DNA of 64,000 bases from Bradyrhizobium embrapense. GTDB taxonomy: Bacteria > Pseudomonadota > Alphaproteobacteria > Rhizobiales > Xanthobacteraceae. A program made the position numbers and the translations under genes. Positions 7,728 through 16,233 of the stretch are shown in pieces. The notes beneath the pieces were generated by a model, which worked only from the letters and a program-made list of their open reading frames with translations, had not been told where the DNA came from and did not search any database. The DNA lies in assembly GCF_001189235.2 (NCBI RefSeq), contig NZ_LFIP02000005.1, positions 310,001-374,000 on the forward strand, read 5' to 3'. How positions within the stretch are numbered: the stretch's first letter is position 1; each line of letters starts with the position of its first letter.

Positions 7728-9695
7728 TCAGGCCGCGTTGCGCAATCCGGCGAGGAACGTATCCACGCTGTGCGACAGCGCGGAGGCGTGATCGCCGAGC
7801 TGGCCCGATGTATCCAGCACATTGCCCGTGAGGGCGCGGGACTGGCCGGCGGCCTCGCTCGCGCCCGCGATATTGGCGGAGACCTCGAGGGTGCCGGAGG
7901 ACGCCTGCTGCACGCTGCGGGCGATCTCCCGCGTCGCCGAGCCCTGCTGCTCGACGGCGGCCGCAATCGCGGTCGCGATGCCCGAGATCTCGCGGATGGT
8001 GCCGCTGATGTCGCCGATCGCGCTGACGCAATTGCCGGTAGCAGACTGGATCGCGCCGACCTGGCCGGCGATCTCGTCGGTCGCCTTCGCGGTCTGGCTC
8101 GCCAGTTCCTTCACCTCGGCGGCGACCACGGCAAAGCCGCGGCCGGCCTCGCCGGCGCGGGCCGCCTCGATGGTGGCGTTGAGGGCCAGCAGATTGGTCT
8201 GGCTGGCGATCGCGCTGATCAGGCGCAGCACGTCGCCGATCTTCTCGGCGGATGCGGCAAGGCTCGTCACCATCTCGGTGGTCTCCATCGCCTTGGCCAC
8301 GGCATTGTCGGCGACGCGGCTGGAATGGGTGACCTGGCGGCCGATCTCGGTGATCGAAGAGGCCAGCTCTTCGGTTGCGGCCGCCACCGCGTTGACGCTG
8401 GCGGACGCCTCCTCGGACGCGGCGGCTGCCGCCGCGGTCCGTTCGGAGGTGCCGTTGACGCTGCTGGCGATCTCGCCCGCGACGCGCTGCATGGCGCTCG
8501 ATGATTGCGCGACGGCGGCGACCATGCCCTTGACGTCGGATTCGAAACGGTCGGCCATCTGCCGCTGCAGCGCCTGCTTGTCGGCCGCAGCCTTCACCTT
8601 GTCGGCCTCCTGTGCATCGCGCAGCGAAGAGGTCTCGATCATGCTGCGGCGGAACACGTCGACCGCCTTCGCCATGGTGCCGAGCTCGTCACGGCGCTCG
8701 CTGCCGGGGATCGCAACGCTGGTGTCGCCGCTGGACAGGCGGTTCATGACGGCGGTGATCGCGGTCAGCGGCCGCGACAGGCCGCGGCCGAGCAGGAACG
8801 CGAGCAGCACGGCCGCGGCCAGGATCGCGACCACGCCGACGATCAGATTGCGCTGCGCGCTCGCGGCCGCGGCCTCATAGTCCCTGGTGTCCTTGACGAT
8901 CTCGAGCACGGCGACCGGTTCGCCGGCATAGTTCTTGATCTGGCCGAGATAGAGCTCCGCCGCATGGCCGTCGAGCGTGGCGTCGCGCAGCAGAGCCGCG
9001 CCATTCATTGCGCTCTTGAGCTCGTCCTGGGTCGCGACCACGGTGTCGCCGAAGGTGGACGACAGCCGCCTGAATTTCTGGCCGTCGAACGAATGCACGG
9101 CAAGGTCGATACCGAAGCGCTTCTTGGCGCGATCGACGAATTCCTTGCCGAAGGCGACGCCGATGTCGACATTGCCCAGCGTCTTGCCGTCGCGCATGAC
9201 CGGGGTCATGCCGAAGATCGAAAGCGCTTCGCGGCCGGGCTCGACGCCGACGATCGGCTTGCCAGCCTTGATCGATTCCACCACGGTGATGCGCCGTGTA
9301 GAGGCGTCGTCGCCGAAGATTTTCGGCGTGTGGACCCGGTAGAAGCTGGTCGCCGGGGCCTGCCAGAACGAGATCAGCGGGATGCCCTGCGCCTTGATCG
9401 AGGCCCAGGGGGCGCCGAGCAGCTTGCCGAGGCCGTCGCGGTCGCCCTTGGCGATCGCGTCCTCGACCGGCGGCAGGGCGGCGATGACGGCGGAAACCGC
9501 GAGCGCCGTGCGGCCTTCATAGTCGATCGCCGCAATCACGCTGTCATATTGCAGCTTGAGCTGCTGATCGAGCGCGAGCCGGGTCAGCGCCCGCTGCTGG
9601 CTGATGGAGAAGCCGCCGAGAATCGCGCAGGCGACCGCAACGGTCAGTGAAATCGCCAGAATCAGGCGGGCGGCAATCGATCGAAGCGTGAACAT
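7728..9695 (-). CDS. Methyl-accepting chemotaxis protein with Cache-type sensor domain
   Basis: Inner-membrane chemoreceptor of 655 aa. TM1 (about 9-31) is followed by a periplasmic region (about 32-283) of Cache type, including SFWQAPATSFYRVH, GVEPGREALSIFG and GNVDIGVAFG. TM2 (about 284-303), a HAMP domain and a long helical signalling domain follow. The conserved hairpin tip reads SQTNLLALNATIEAARAGE and then GRGFAVVAAEVKEL. No C-terminal CheR/CheB tether pentapeptide is present (it ends FLAGLRNAA). The ligand is not predictable from sequence. The ATG at 9695 is preferred because it places TM1 at the N-terminus. The open frame begins at 9755. No che genes are nearby, so it should feed a chemotaxis pathway encoded elsewhere. 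Confidence 0.93.
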   Translation of the reverse strand: MFTLRSIAARLILAISLTVAVACAILGGFSISQQRALTRLALDQQLKLQYDSVIAAIDYEGRTALAVSAVIAALPPVEDAIAKGDRDGLGKLLGAPWASIKAQGIPLISFWQAPATSFYRVHTPKIFGDDASTRRITVVESIKAGKPIVGVEPGREALSIFGMTPVMRDGKTLGNVDIGVAFGKEFVDRAKKRFGIDLAVHSFDGQKFRRLSSTFGDTVVATQDELKSAMNGAALLRDATLDGHAAELYLGQIKNYAGEPVAVLEIVKDTRDYEAAAASAQRNLIVGVVAILAAAVLLAFLLGRGLSRPLTAITAVMNRLSSGDTSVAIPGSERRDELGTMAKAVDVFRRSMIETSSLRDAQEADKVKAAADKQALQRQMADRFESDVKGMVAAVAQSSSAMQRVAGEIASSVNGTSERTAAAAAASEEASASVNAVAAATEELASSITEIGRQVTHSSRVADNAVAKAMETTEMVTSLAASAEKIGDVLRLISAIASQTNLLALNATIEAARAGEAGRGFAVVAAEVKELASQTAKATDEIAGQVGAIQSATGNCVSAIGDISGTIREISGIATAIAAAVEQQGSATREIARSVQQASSGTLEVSANIAGASEAAGQSRALTGNVLDTSGQLGDHASALSHSVDTFLAGLRNAA

Positions 9696-9872
9696 GGGAC
9701 GAGCGGGACTCCAGGCATTAGCGCCGGCCGCAAAGTCCCAGAAAAAGCTTAACAACCGGGTGTTGCACCGCCGAAAATTCGCGCCGGCAGCATCGTGCCG
9801 GTGCCTACTTTCGTACCATGCGGCTCAATCGAGCTGAGGTTTGGCTGATTCAGCCGGACCGCAGGCAGACGT

Positions 9873-11018
9873 TCAGAGAACTGCGCGCAAGCCAGGCGTT
9901 CGCCGGGCCACAAACCCGACAACGAGAAAGCTTGCCAGGATGCCCCCCAGACTGGCGGCTGCGAATTTGACGGCAATTGAAGCAGGGAGAAGGTGCAGCA
10001 AGCGCGTGATCGCAACCAGGATCGGCGCGTGCAAGACATAGACGCCGAACGCATTGCGCGTCAGGAAGCGCGCGATGGGTCCCTGGCCGTCAAGCCGGTC
10101 TCGATAGAGGATGATTGCCCCCAACGAGAGCGCAACACAGGTGAATGAGCGCCAGGCGTCGATGCCGGCAGCCTGCCAGTGCCAGCCCCCGCCATAGGAG
10201 GACACGTCGCCGCGCATGGCGCCGCCAGTAGCGATGAGGATGATCCACAGCGCGCCGCCGATCCAAAGGCCACTCCACCACCAGCGCCTTCCGACGCGTG
10301 ATGGTATCTGGCGGAACCAGTCGCCTTTCCATGCGGCAATTCCGGCGGCATACATGAAGGGGTATTGCGGAAAGTCGTGCACATCGACGTTGAGAACAGT
10401 CGTCGCGTTCGGAAAGGCCGCGCCGACGACGAAGGTCACGATGGCAATCAGGGCCGCGTAACCCAGCACGGCCGCTGCCGAAGGCGGATCACGCGGCGCG
10501 AACTGGATCGGGCGCACCTGGCACAGCACTGCGTAGACGGCGGAGAACAGGAGAAGCACCAGGCAGAACCACAGGGGCCCCGAGCCGTCGAGCAGTTCCC
10601 CCGAACGAAAGTGCAGCCACCAGTCCTGGATGAACGTTCGCGGCGGGTCGGACCGCCACGACCCCGCGACGAAATACTCAGTCAGCGGGCCAATCAAGGT
10701 CACATAGAGCAGCAATGGCAGGCCAAGTCTTTGCAGCCGCTCGCGGACGAAGTGACGGACGCCATTGCGTGCAATGACGCCGGCTGAAAAGAAGCCCGCC
10801 AGGCCGAACAGCAGACCCATCGCCACCGCGTGCTGGAAGGATTGATAGGCGGCGAAGCCGATCTTCGCTCCGATACCCAGCTCCGGATGCTCGCGGTAAT
10901 ACCATGCGCCAAAGGGCGAGTAGGTCACGGCCGCGTGCATGACGACGACCATGCTGATCGCCGACCAACGCAGGTTGTCGATATAGAGCAGGCGATGGCT
11001 CGGTCTCTCTCCAGGCAT
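9873..11018 (-). CDS. Membrane acyltransferase, family 3 (OafA/YrhL type)
   Basis: 381 aa, about ten hydrophobic helices. The N-terminal motif is LYIDNLRWSAISMVVVMHA, whose His is the conserved active-site histidine of acyltransferase-3 proteins. FLTRNAFGVYVLHAPILV near the end is also typical of the family. These enzymes move acyl groups (often O-acetyl) to sugars, glycans or antibiotics at the inner membrane. No substrate can be named here. GGAGG lies seven bases before the ATG. The gene starts 33 bp after the AraC regulator gene and on the same strand, so the two probably form an operon. Confidence 0.87.
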   Translation of the reverse strand: MPGERPSHRLLYIDNLRWSAISMVVVMHAAVTYSPFGAWYYREHPELGIGAKIGFAAYQSFQHAVAMGLLFGLAGFFSAGVIARNGVRHFVRERLQRLGLPLLLYVTLIGPLTEYFVAGSWRSDPPRTFIQDWWLHFRSGELLDGSGPLWFCLVLLLFSAVYAVLCQVRPIQFAPRDPPSAAAVLGYAALIAIVTFVVGAAFPNATTVLNVDVHDFPQYPFMYAAGIAAWKGDWFRQIPSRVGRRWWWSGLWIGGALWIILIATGGAMRGDVSSYGGGWHWQAAGIDAWRSFTCVALSLGAIILYRDRLDGQGPIARFLTRNAFGVYVLHAPILVAITRLLHLLPASIAVKFAAASLGGILASFLVVGFVARRTPGLRAVL

Positions 11019-11051
11019 GACCCGTCCTCCGGTTTGCGCCGGGATCAGGCC

Positions 11052-12143
11052 TCATGCCGAGGTCGGGGTCTTGCCGGAAGCCGTGTCGGACCTGGCCGAT
11101 ACCGGCAAACTATCGCCGATTGCGAAATCGGCCAGCGCGCGGCGGCGGAATTCAGTCGGCGTTTGGCCGGTTTGGGCCTTGAAGGCGCGATTGAACGGGC
11201 CGATCGATCCCCAACCGGCATCGAGGGCGATGGTGAGGACCGGGACGCGGGCTTGCGCGGGGTCGGACAACGCCTGCCGCGCCTCCTTCAGCCTGTGCTC
11301 GTTGACGAAATCAGTGAAGTTCCGATAGCCGAGGCGCTGGTTGATCGTTCGCCGGAGACGATATTCAGGCACGCCCAACCGCTCGGCCAGTCGATCCACC
11401 GAGAGCTCCGGGTCGCGGTAGGCACGGTCCTGCTCCATCGCCCGCCGCAGCCGCTCCGCCAGTTGGCGCTCCTCGGCGCTCATGTCGCTCGCCGCGATCG
11501 GGATCGTCGGGGCCCCTCGCGCTGCCGGTGCCGGATCGAGCGTCGGATCGGGCATGACGGCACGCAGGCGTGTCATGGCGGCAACGATGGCGAGGCCCAG
11601 CACGGCCGAAAGCCCGGGGAGCCAGCCGACACCTACTGCGTCGAGCAGCGTCGTTGCCAGAATGACCAGACCCACGGCGCAGGCGAAGATGATCCTGAAG
11701 CGTCGCCGCCCCTCGACCAGGTCTGCTTTGCGTCCTGCAAGCACCCGGGCGGTTTCGATCACCACCACGATGAGCGTCACGGCATGCGTCGCATTCCACG
11801 CCAGGCTCGAGCCGGACAAGGTCGCCACCGCCGCGAGCGGCAAAACGGCAACGAAGACCGCCCACCGCCATGGCGTCGCCTCGGATGCATCCCCGAACAC
11901 CGTCTCGGCCCACACGACGAAAATGCCTGCGATCGAGTTGCTGAGAATCCGCAGCGGAACGATCCACCAGGCGAGCCCGTCATGTAGTCCGGGAGCGGTT
12001 TCGACGAGGAACGCGATGACACACAGGTCGAACAGCAGTGTGGCGCGACCGATCAACGATCGAAGCGTGCCGGGAAGACCGATGATCGCAAGCAGGCCGA
12101 TCAGCGCCAGTGCGGCGCCTCGGAGCCCGGTTTCGAGCAGCAT
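11052..12143 (-). CDS. AraC-family regulator with N-terminal membrane region
   Basis: 363 aa. The first ~200 residues form about seven hydrophobic segments. A C-terminal AraC/XylS DNA-binding domain (about 235-345) follows, with ELSVDRLAERLGVPEYRLRR (first helix-turn-helix) and IALDAGWGSIGPFNRAFK (second). Membrane-anchored AraC regulators of this shape are known and presumably sense something at the membrane. The ATG at 12143 is chosen because GAAGG lies seven bases upstream and it opens directly into the first helix. The open frame starts at 12203. The downstream acyltransferase is the likely target or partner. Confidence 0.88.
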   Translation of the reverse strand: MLLETGLRGAALALIGLLAIIGLPGTLRSLIGRATLLFDLCVIAFLVETAPGLHDGLAWWIVPLRILSNSIAGIFVVWAETVFGDASEATPWRWAVFVAVLPLAAVATLSGSSLAWNATHAVTLIVVVIETARVLAGRKADLVEGRRRFRIIFACAVGLVILATTLLDAVGVGWLPGLSAVLGLAIVAAMTRLRAVMPDPTLDPAPAARGAPTIPIAASDMSAEERQLAERLRRAMEQDRAYRDPELSVDRLAERLGVPEYRLRRTINQRLGYRNFTDFVNEHRLKEARQALSDPAQARVPVLTIALDAGWGSIGPFNRAFKAQTGQTPTEFRRRALADFAIGDSLPVSARSDTASGKTPTSA

Positions 12144-12417
12144 TGGTGAACCTTCAAAGCCTTTCCGACGTGAACAATAGCCGGATGCAAGGCCGCAAGA
12201 CACTGCGAAAGGCCGATCGTTGCATGGATGTGCTCCTCACCGTCCGCTTGTGTGGAGCCTACTCGGCGTCCTCATCAGGGGTAGATCGGCCTTGAGACCC
12301 CGCGCCGACCACCATAGAATTGAAGACCAGTAAGGCAAGGCTCAGCGCAGGACAATCACCCGCGCCTCAAGCCGGGAATAGCCCTTGCGATCGGTCCCTT
12401 GAACAGGTGACATCATC

Positions 12418-12942
12418 ATGAGCATGGGTTTGGACCGCAAACCGCTGGTGCGCCGGGCGGCGCCGCCGTCGGAAAGCGTCGTGGCGGACTGGTACGAGAA
12501 CGCCAGCCTGCTCGATAGCTACAGCATTGACCTCAGTGCATCGGAACAGCCGAGCATGCGCGAGCTGGCGAGGCGGACGCTCCTCAATCCGCCCGCATGG
12601 CAAAAGGCGCTGATCGCGCTGCGCGACGCCATGGTGACGCCCTTCGGCATCAAGACCTCCGATACGGTCAGGACGTCCCCGGACGGCCATGAACGGGTCG
12701 ACTTCTTCCCGGTGCACTGGGAGGGCAAGGATGAAATCGTGCTCGGTGCGGATGACCGGCACCTCGACTTCCGGCTGTCTCTGCTCCGGCGCCATTCTCC
12801 AATCGGCGCGTTGCTGATCGCGACGACCGTCGTGCATACCCACAATGCCCTCGGCTTCACCTATCTCAACGCGATCAGGCCGTTTCATCACCTCGTGGTC
12901 AGGGCCAATTTGGCGCGCTGTGCGCAGACACAATTGCAGTAG
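12418..12942 (+). CDS. DUF2867 domain protein
   Basis: 174 aa, soluble, no signal peptide. It matches the DUF2867 pattern: an early SYSIDL strand, a middle helix WQKALIALRDAMVTPFGIKT, then VHWEGKDEIVLGADDRHLDF, and a C-terminal ending typical of the family (LNAIRPFHHLVVRANLARC). No catalytic motif is recognised, and the function is unknown. It is a single gene facing the convergent flavoprotein gene. ATGs at 12418 and 12424 are both possible starts. Confidence 0.78.
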   Translation: MSMGLDRKPLVRRAAPPSESVVADWYENASLLDSYSIDLSASEQPSMRELARRTLLNPPAWQKALIALRDAMVTPFGIKTSDTVRTSPDGHERVDFFPVHWEGKDEIVLGADDRHLDFRLSLLRRHSPIGALLIATTVVHTHNALGFTYLNAIRPFHHLVVRANLARCAQTQLQ

Positions 12943-12998
12943 CGCTGCATGGCGGAGTGATGAGTGCGTGTCCTGGTTCAATCTAACTTCGGCACGTT

Positions 12999-14171
12999 TC
13001 AGCGCGCCGTCGGCGGTGCGCCCAGATTTTCCGCCAGGATCGCCTTGCCCGCGTCCTCATATTGGGTGTCGCGGGCCTGGATCTGCTGGGCGATCGCGTG
13101 CATGTCGCGAAACCGTCGCTCGAACGGATTCCTGGCGAATACCGCCGTTGCGCCCGACATGTGATAGGCGATGTCGACCACCGCGGCCGACTGGTGAATG
13201 GTCCAGGTCGAGGCGATGCGGATCGCGATGCGGTGGGCCTCGGTGATCGCTTCGCCGCGCGCGAGATCGCTCCAGACGTCGTGCGCCGTCGCATACAGAT
13301 AGGCGCGCGCGGCGCGCAGGCTCGCCTCAGTGCGGCCGATCTGGCCCTGCACGGCGTTGTTGTCGCGCATCGCCTTGAGGCCCTGCGGGGTCTTGCCGCG
13401 GGCCAGCTCGGTCGCCGCATCCAGCATGGCGCGGGCGACGCCGAGCGAGGTGGCGGCAAAGCCCATGCTGAACACCATGTTGGTGGAGAGCTTGTAGAGC
13501 GGGCCGCCCTCGCGGCACGCGGCCGGGTCGTCGCGCAGCGCGGCGAATGTCTCTGGAATGAAGAGGTTGTCGACCGAGTAGGAATCGGTGCCGGTGCCCT
13601 TCAGGCCGATCACGTCCCAGACGTCGTACATGGTCGCTTGCGACGCCGGAAACAGGATGGTGCGGATCTCCGGCGAACCGTCCGCCTTCCGGCGCGGCGT
13701 GCCGTCGGCCTCGACGATTCGAACATGGGCACCGAGCCAGCTTGCCTGCCGCGAGCCCGAGGCGAAATCCCAGCGCGCACTGGCGCGGTAGCCGCCGGGC
13801 TCGGCGCGGACTTCGTGTGCGATCGCGCCCCAGGCGAGGATGCCGGGCGCGGTGTTGAAAATTTCGTTGGCTACGTCGGGCTCGAGATAGGCCGCGGTCA
13901 TGGCGCAGACGCTGCACTGGCCGAGGCACCAGGCGGTCGAGGCATCGGCCTTGGCGATCTCCTCCTGCATCTGCATGAACGCGTCCAGCGTCGCCTCGGC
14001 GCCGCCGAAACGCTTCGGCAGCAGCGCGCGATACAGCCCGTTCTCGACCAGGGCCGCGGTGACCGAAGGCGTCAGCCGCCGCGTCCGTTCGATCTCGTCG
14101 GCTTCAGCAATGATCAGCGGCGCCAGCGCGCGCGCCCGCTCGACAAGGTCTACTCCCTGCGGCTTGTTCAT
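12999..14171 (-). CDS. Acyl-CoA-dehydrogenase-like flavoprotein (monooxygenase-type)
   Basis: 390 aa. The fold is that of acyl-CoA dehydrogenases: an N-terminal helical domain (RRLTPSVTAALVENGLYRAL and then LPKRFGG), a middle beta domain with WDFASGSRQASW, and a C-terminal helical bundle ending FRDMHAIAQQIQARD. The WDFASG motif, the DVWDVIGLKGTGTDSYSVDN stretch and the HAIAQQ-type C-terminus resemble the HpaB/HsaA/DszC group of reduced-flavin-dependent monooxygenases more than true fatty acyl dehydrogenases. The substrate is unknown. GAGGA sits six bases before the ATG at 14171. It lies just downstream of an MFS transporter on the same strand, so a shared role in uptake and oxidation of a small organic compound is possible. 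Confidence 0.83.
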   Translation of the reverse strand: MNKPQGVDLVERARALAPLIIAEADEIERTRRLTPSVTAALVENGLYRALLPKRFGGAEATLDAFMQMQEEIAKADASTAWCLGQCSVCAMTAAYLEPDVANEIFNTAPGILAWGAIAHEVRAEPGGYRASARWDFASGSRQASWLGAHVRIVEADGTPRRKADGSPEIRTILFPASQATMYDVWDVIGLKGTGTDSYSVDNLFIPETFAALRDDPAACREGGPLYKLSTNMVFSMGFAATSLGVARAMLDAATELARGKTPQGLKAMRDNNAVQGQIGRTEASLRAARAYLYATAHDVWSDLARGEAITEAHRIAIRIASTWTIHQSAAVVDIAYHMSGATAVFARNPFERRFRDMHAIAQQIQARDTQYEDAGKAILAENLGAPPTAR

Positions 14172-14320
14172 GCGTGTCCTCGGCGCCCCTTCTGAGGTTC
14201 TTGTTGGGCGGGGCAGGCGATGGTGGCCCATCCGGCAAAGGAGGGCAAGGCGGGGCGGCGCCGATGCAGATCAGCTATCCGTCGCTCGCGGCCGCGCGTG
14301 AGCGATCGACGCATCCGCGC

Positions 14321-15547
14321 TCAGGCGGCGGCGCGGTCGAGATCGAGCGACGGCTGTCGCTTGGTGGAGAAGCTCAGGGCCACCGCGACCGCGGCAAGGC
14401 CGATCGCGAAGGAACCGGCGTGCAGCCACGTGTAGCCGTGGAACGTGTCGAACACGTAACCGCCGGCCCATGGCCCGAGCGCCATGCCCAGACTCGCGAA
14501 CGCCGACACCGCGCCGAACACCGTGCCCATGATGCGCGCGCCGAAGAATTCGCGCACCAGCACGGCATAGAGCGGCATCACGCCGCCATAGGCGAGGCCG
14601 AACACGACAGAGAGTGCGTAGAATTGGCCGAGCTGCGCCACCGCAAGATAGGTCGCGATCGACAGCGCCTGCACCAGCAGGCCGCCGACCAGCACCGGCT
14701 TGGCGCCGAGCCGGTCCGCCAGCACCCCGAGCAGCAGCCGTCCGCCGAGCCCGGAGAAGCCGGCGAGGCTGTAGACCGTGACCGCGGTGAGCGGCGCGAT
14801 GCCGCACACCATGGCGTAGGACACCATGTGGAAGATCGGGCCCGAATGTGCCGCGCAGCAGGCGAAATGCGCCAGTGCGAGCGTGATGAATTGCGGCGTG
14901 CGCAGCGCCTGCGCCACGGTCCATTCCGCTTGCGGCGCATGGCTGGCCGTTGCGATCGCGACGCTCGATCCCTGCGGCGCCGGGCGCACCAGGAACGAGG
15001 CGGGGATCAGCAGCGCCCATGCGGCGATGCCGATCACGAGCATCGCGAAGCGCCAGTCATACGCCGTGATCAGAAAGCTCGCGGATGGCGCGACCGTGAG
15101 TGGCGAGACGCCCATGCCGGCCGACACCAGCGCGACGGCGAGGCTGCGATGCTTGTCGATCCAGGCGCTCGCGAGCGCCATCATCGGCGCATAGAAGCTG
15201 CCGGCGGCGATTCCGATCAGCACGCCGAAGCAGAGCTGGAATTGCCACAGGCTCTGCGCCTGGCTTGCCGTCACGAGGCCAAGCCCGAGCAGCAGGCTGC
15301 CCGCCAGCACCACGATGCGGGTGCCGAAGCGATCGGACAGCGCGCCCCAGGCGAACGCCGCAAAACCCATGCAGAGGAAATCCAGCGTCGCGGCCGCCGA
15401 TACGCCGGCGCGCGACCAGCCCATCGCATCCGAGATCGGCTGCAGGAACACCGCGAGCGACAGCATGGTGCCGAAGCCGACGCAGGTCATCAGCGCGCCC
15501 GCGCCGACCACGACCCAGCCATAGTCGAACCGAGCGTCCTTGCTCAT
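14321..15547 (-). CDS. MFS transporter (monocarboxylate/oxalate-formate type)
   Basis: 408 aa with about twelve membrane helices. The conserved MFS loop between TM2 and TM3 reads WGALSDRFGTR. A second copy of the pattern, LLGVLADRLGAKPVL, follows in the second half. The overall sequence (DYGWVVVGAGALMTCVGFGT at the start, GMGVSPLTVAP in TM5) resembles the monocarboxylate/oxalate-formate antiporter branch. The substrate is not predictable. TGAGGAAA precedes the ATG. It is 149 bp upstream of the flavoprotein gene on the same strand. Confidence 0.88.
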   Translation of the reverse strand: MSKDARFDYGWVVVGAGALMTCVGFGTMLSLAVFLQPISDAMGWSRAGVSAAATLDFLCMGFAAFAWGALSDRFGTRIVVLAGSLLLGLGLVTASQAQSLWQFQLCFGVLIGIAAGSFYAPMMALASAWIDKHRSLAVALVSAGMGVSPLTVAPSASFLITAYDWRFAMLVIGIAAWALLIPASFLVRPAPQGSSVAIATASHAPQAEWTVAQALRTPQFITLALAHFACCAAHSGPIFHMVSYAMVCGIAPLTAVTVYSLAGFSGLGGRLLLGVLADRLGAKPVLVGGLLVQALSIATYLAVAQLGQFYALSVVFGLAYGGVMPLYAVLVREFFGARIMGTVFGAVSAFASLGMALGPWAGGYVFDTFHGYTWLHAGSFAIGLAAVAVALSFSTKRQPSLDLDRAAA

Positions 15548-15699
15548 GCGTTTCCTCAGGCGCTGTTGTTTGTTGTGGCGCGCCCAGGGAGGATGGTGGC
15601 CTATCCGGGCTCCGGGGGCAATATGACGGGCAACATGCCTCTCATTCCGGGATCAGCGCATTGTGCGTTGCAGGCGCAGGATGTCGCAGCGACGCGCGG

Positions 15700-16032
15700 C
15701 TAGCCGCACTGCCAGGCCCGCCCGATCGGCGTCCAGACCCAGCACGGGCCATAGCTGCCGCCATTGTAGCGCCCGCCGCCATGGAAGCCGGGGCGGCCGA
15801 AATAGTGCCAATCGCCGCCATAGTAATATTCCGGCGAAAAATCGGGGTAGCCGCGGGCGGCGCCGCGCGGGCCGAGCACCGGGATGGTCTGATTGGGCGG
15901 CTGCCGGTAGCCGGGCAGGAAGCCGTAGCCATGCCAGCGGGGGGGCTGCCGCTTCTTCGAGGAGGCGGCGGCGCTCAGGTCTGGCTGCAGCAAGGCGAGG
16001 ATGACGATGAGGAGGGACAGAATGCGCAACAT
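15700..16032 (-). CDS. Small secreted Gly/Tyr/Pro-rich protein
   Basis: 110 aa. A clear signal peptide (MLRILSLLIVILALLQPDLSA-A) is followed by a low-complexity segment rich in Gly, Tyr, Pro and Trp, with RWHGYGFLPGYRQPP, PEYYYGGDWHYFGRPGFHGG and a final CWVWTPIGRAWQCG containing two cysteines that could form a disulfide. Similar small exported proteins occur in Bradyrhizobium and relatives. No function is known to me. It lies alone between the MFS gene and a palindromic repeat. Confidence 0.7.
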   Translation of the reverse strand: MLRILSLLIVILALLQPDLSAAASSKKRQPPRWHGYGFLPGYRQPPNQTIPVLGPRGAARGYPDFSPEYYYGGDWHYFGRPGFHGGGRYNGGSYGPCWVWTPIGRAWQCG

Positions 16033-16123
16033 GTCAGGAGCTTAGTGGGGCGGACCCGCGATGGCGATTCAAATCATGGTGCGTTTTGTTGCTGGAGAAT
16101 AGTCGGCGTGACGGATCCATTTC

Positions 16124-16212
16124 CCGTCATTGCGAGCGAAGCGAAGCAATCCATTGTTCCGCATAAGGGGGAAGATGGATTGCTTCGTCGCTATCGCTCC
16201 TCGCAATGACGG
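16124..16212. repeat. Palindromic intergenic repeat, GTCATTGCGAG family
   Basis: Left arm CCGTCATTGCGAGCGAAG through GCAATCCAT pairs with right arm ATGGATTGCTTCG through CTCGCAATGACGG across a short loop. Transcribed, it would form a long hairpin. Similar elements are at 22208-22294 and 31862-31947, with a half copy at 3252. It lies between lepA and the small secreted gene, both on the minus strand. Confidence 0.85.
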
Positions 16213-16233
16213 GCTGGACGGATCGTCAGCGCC

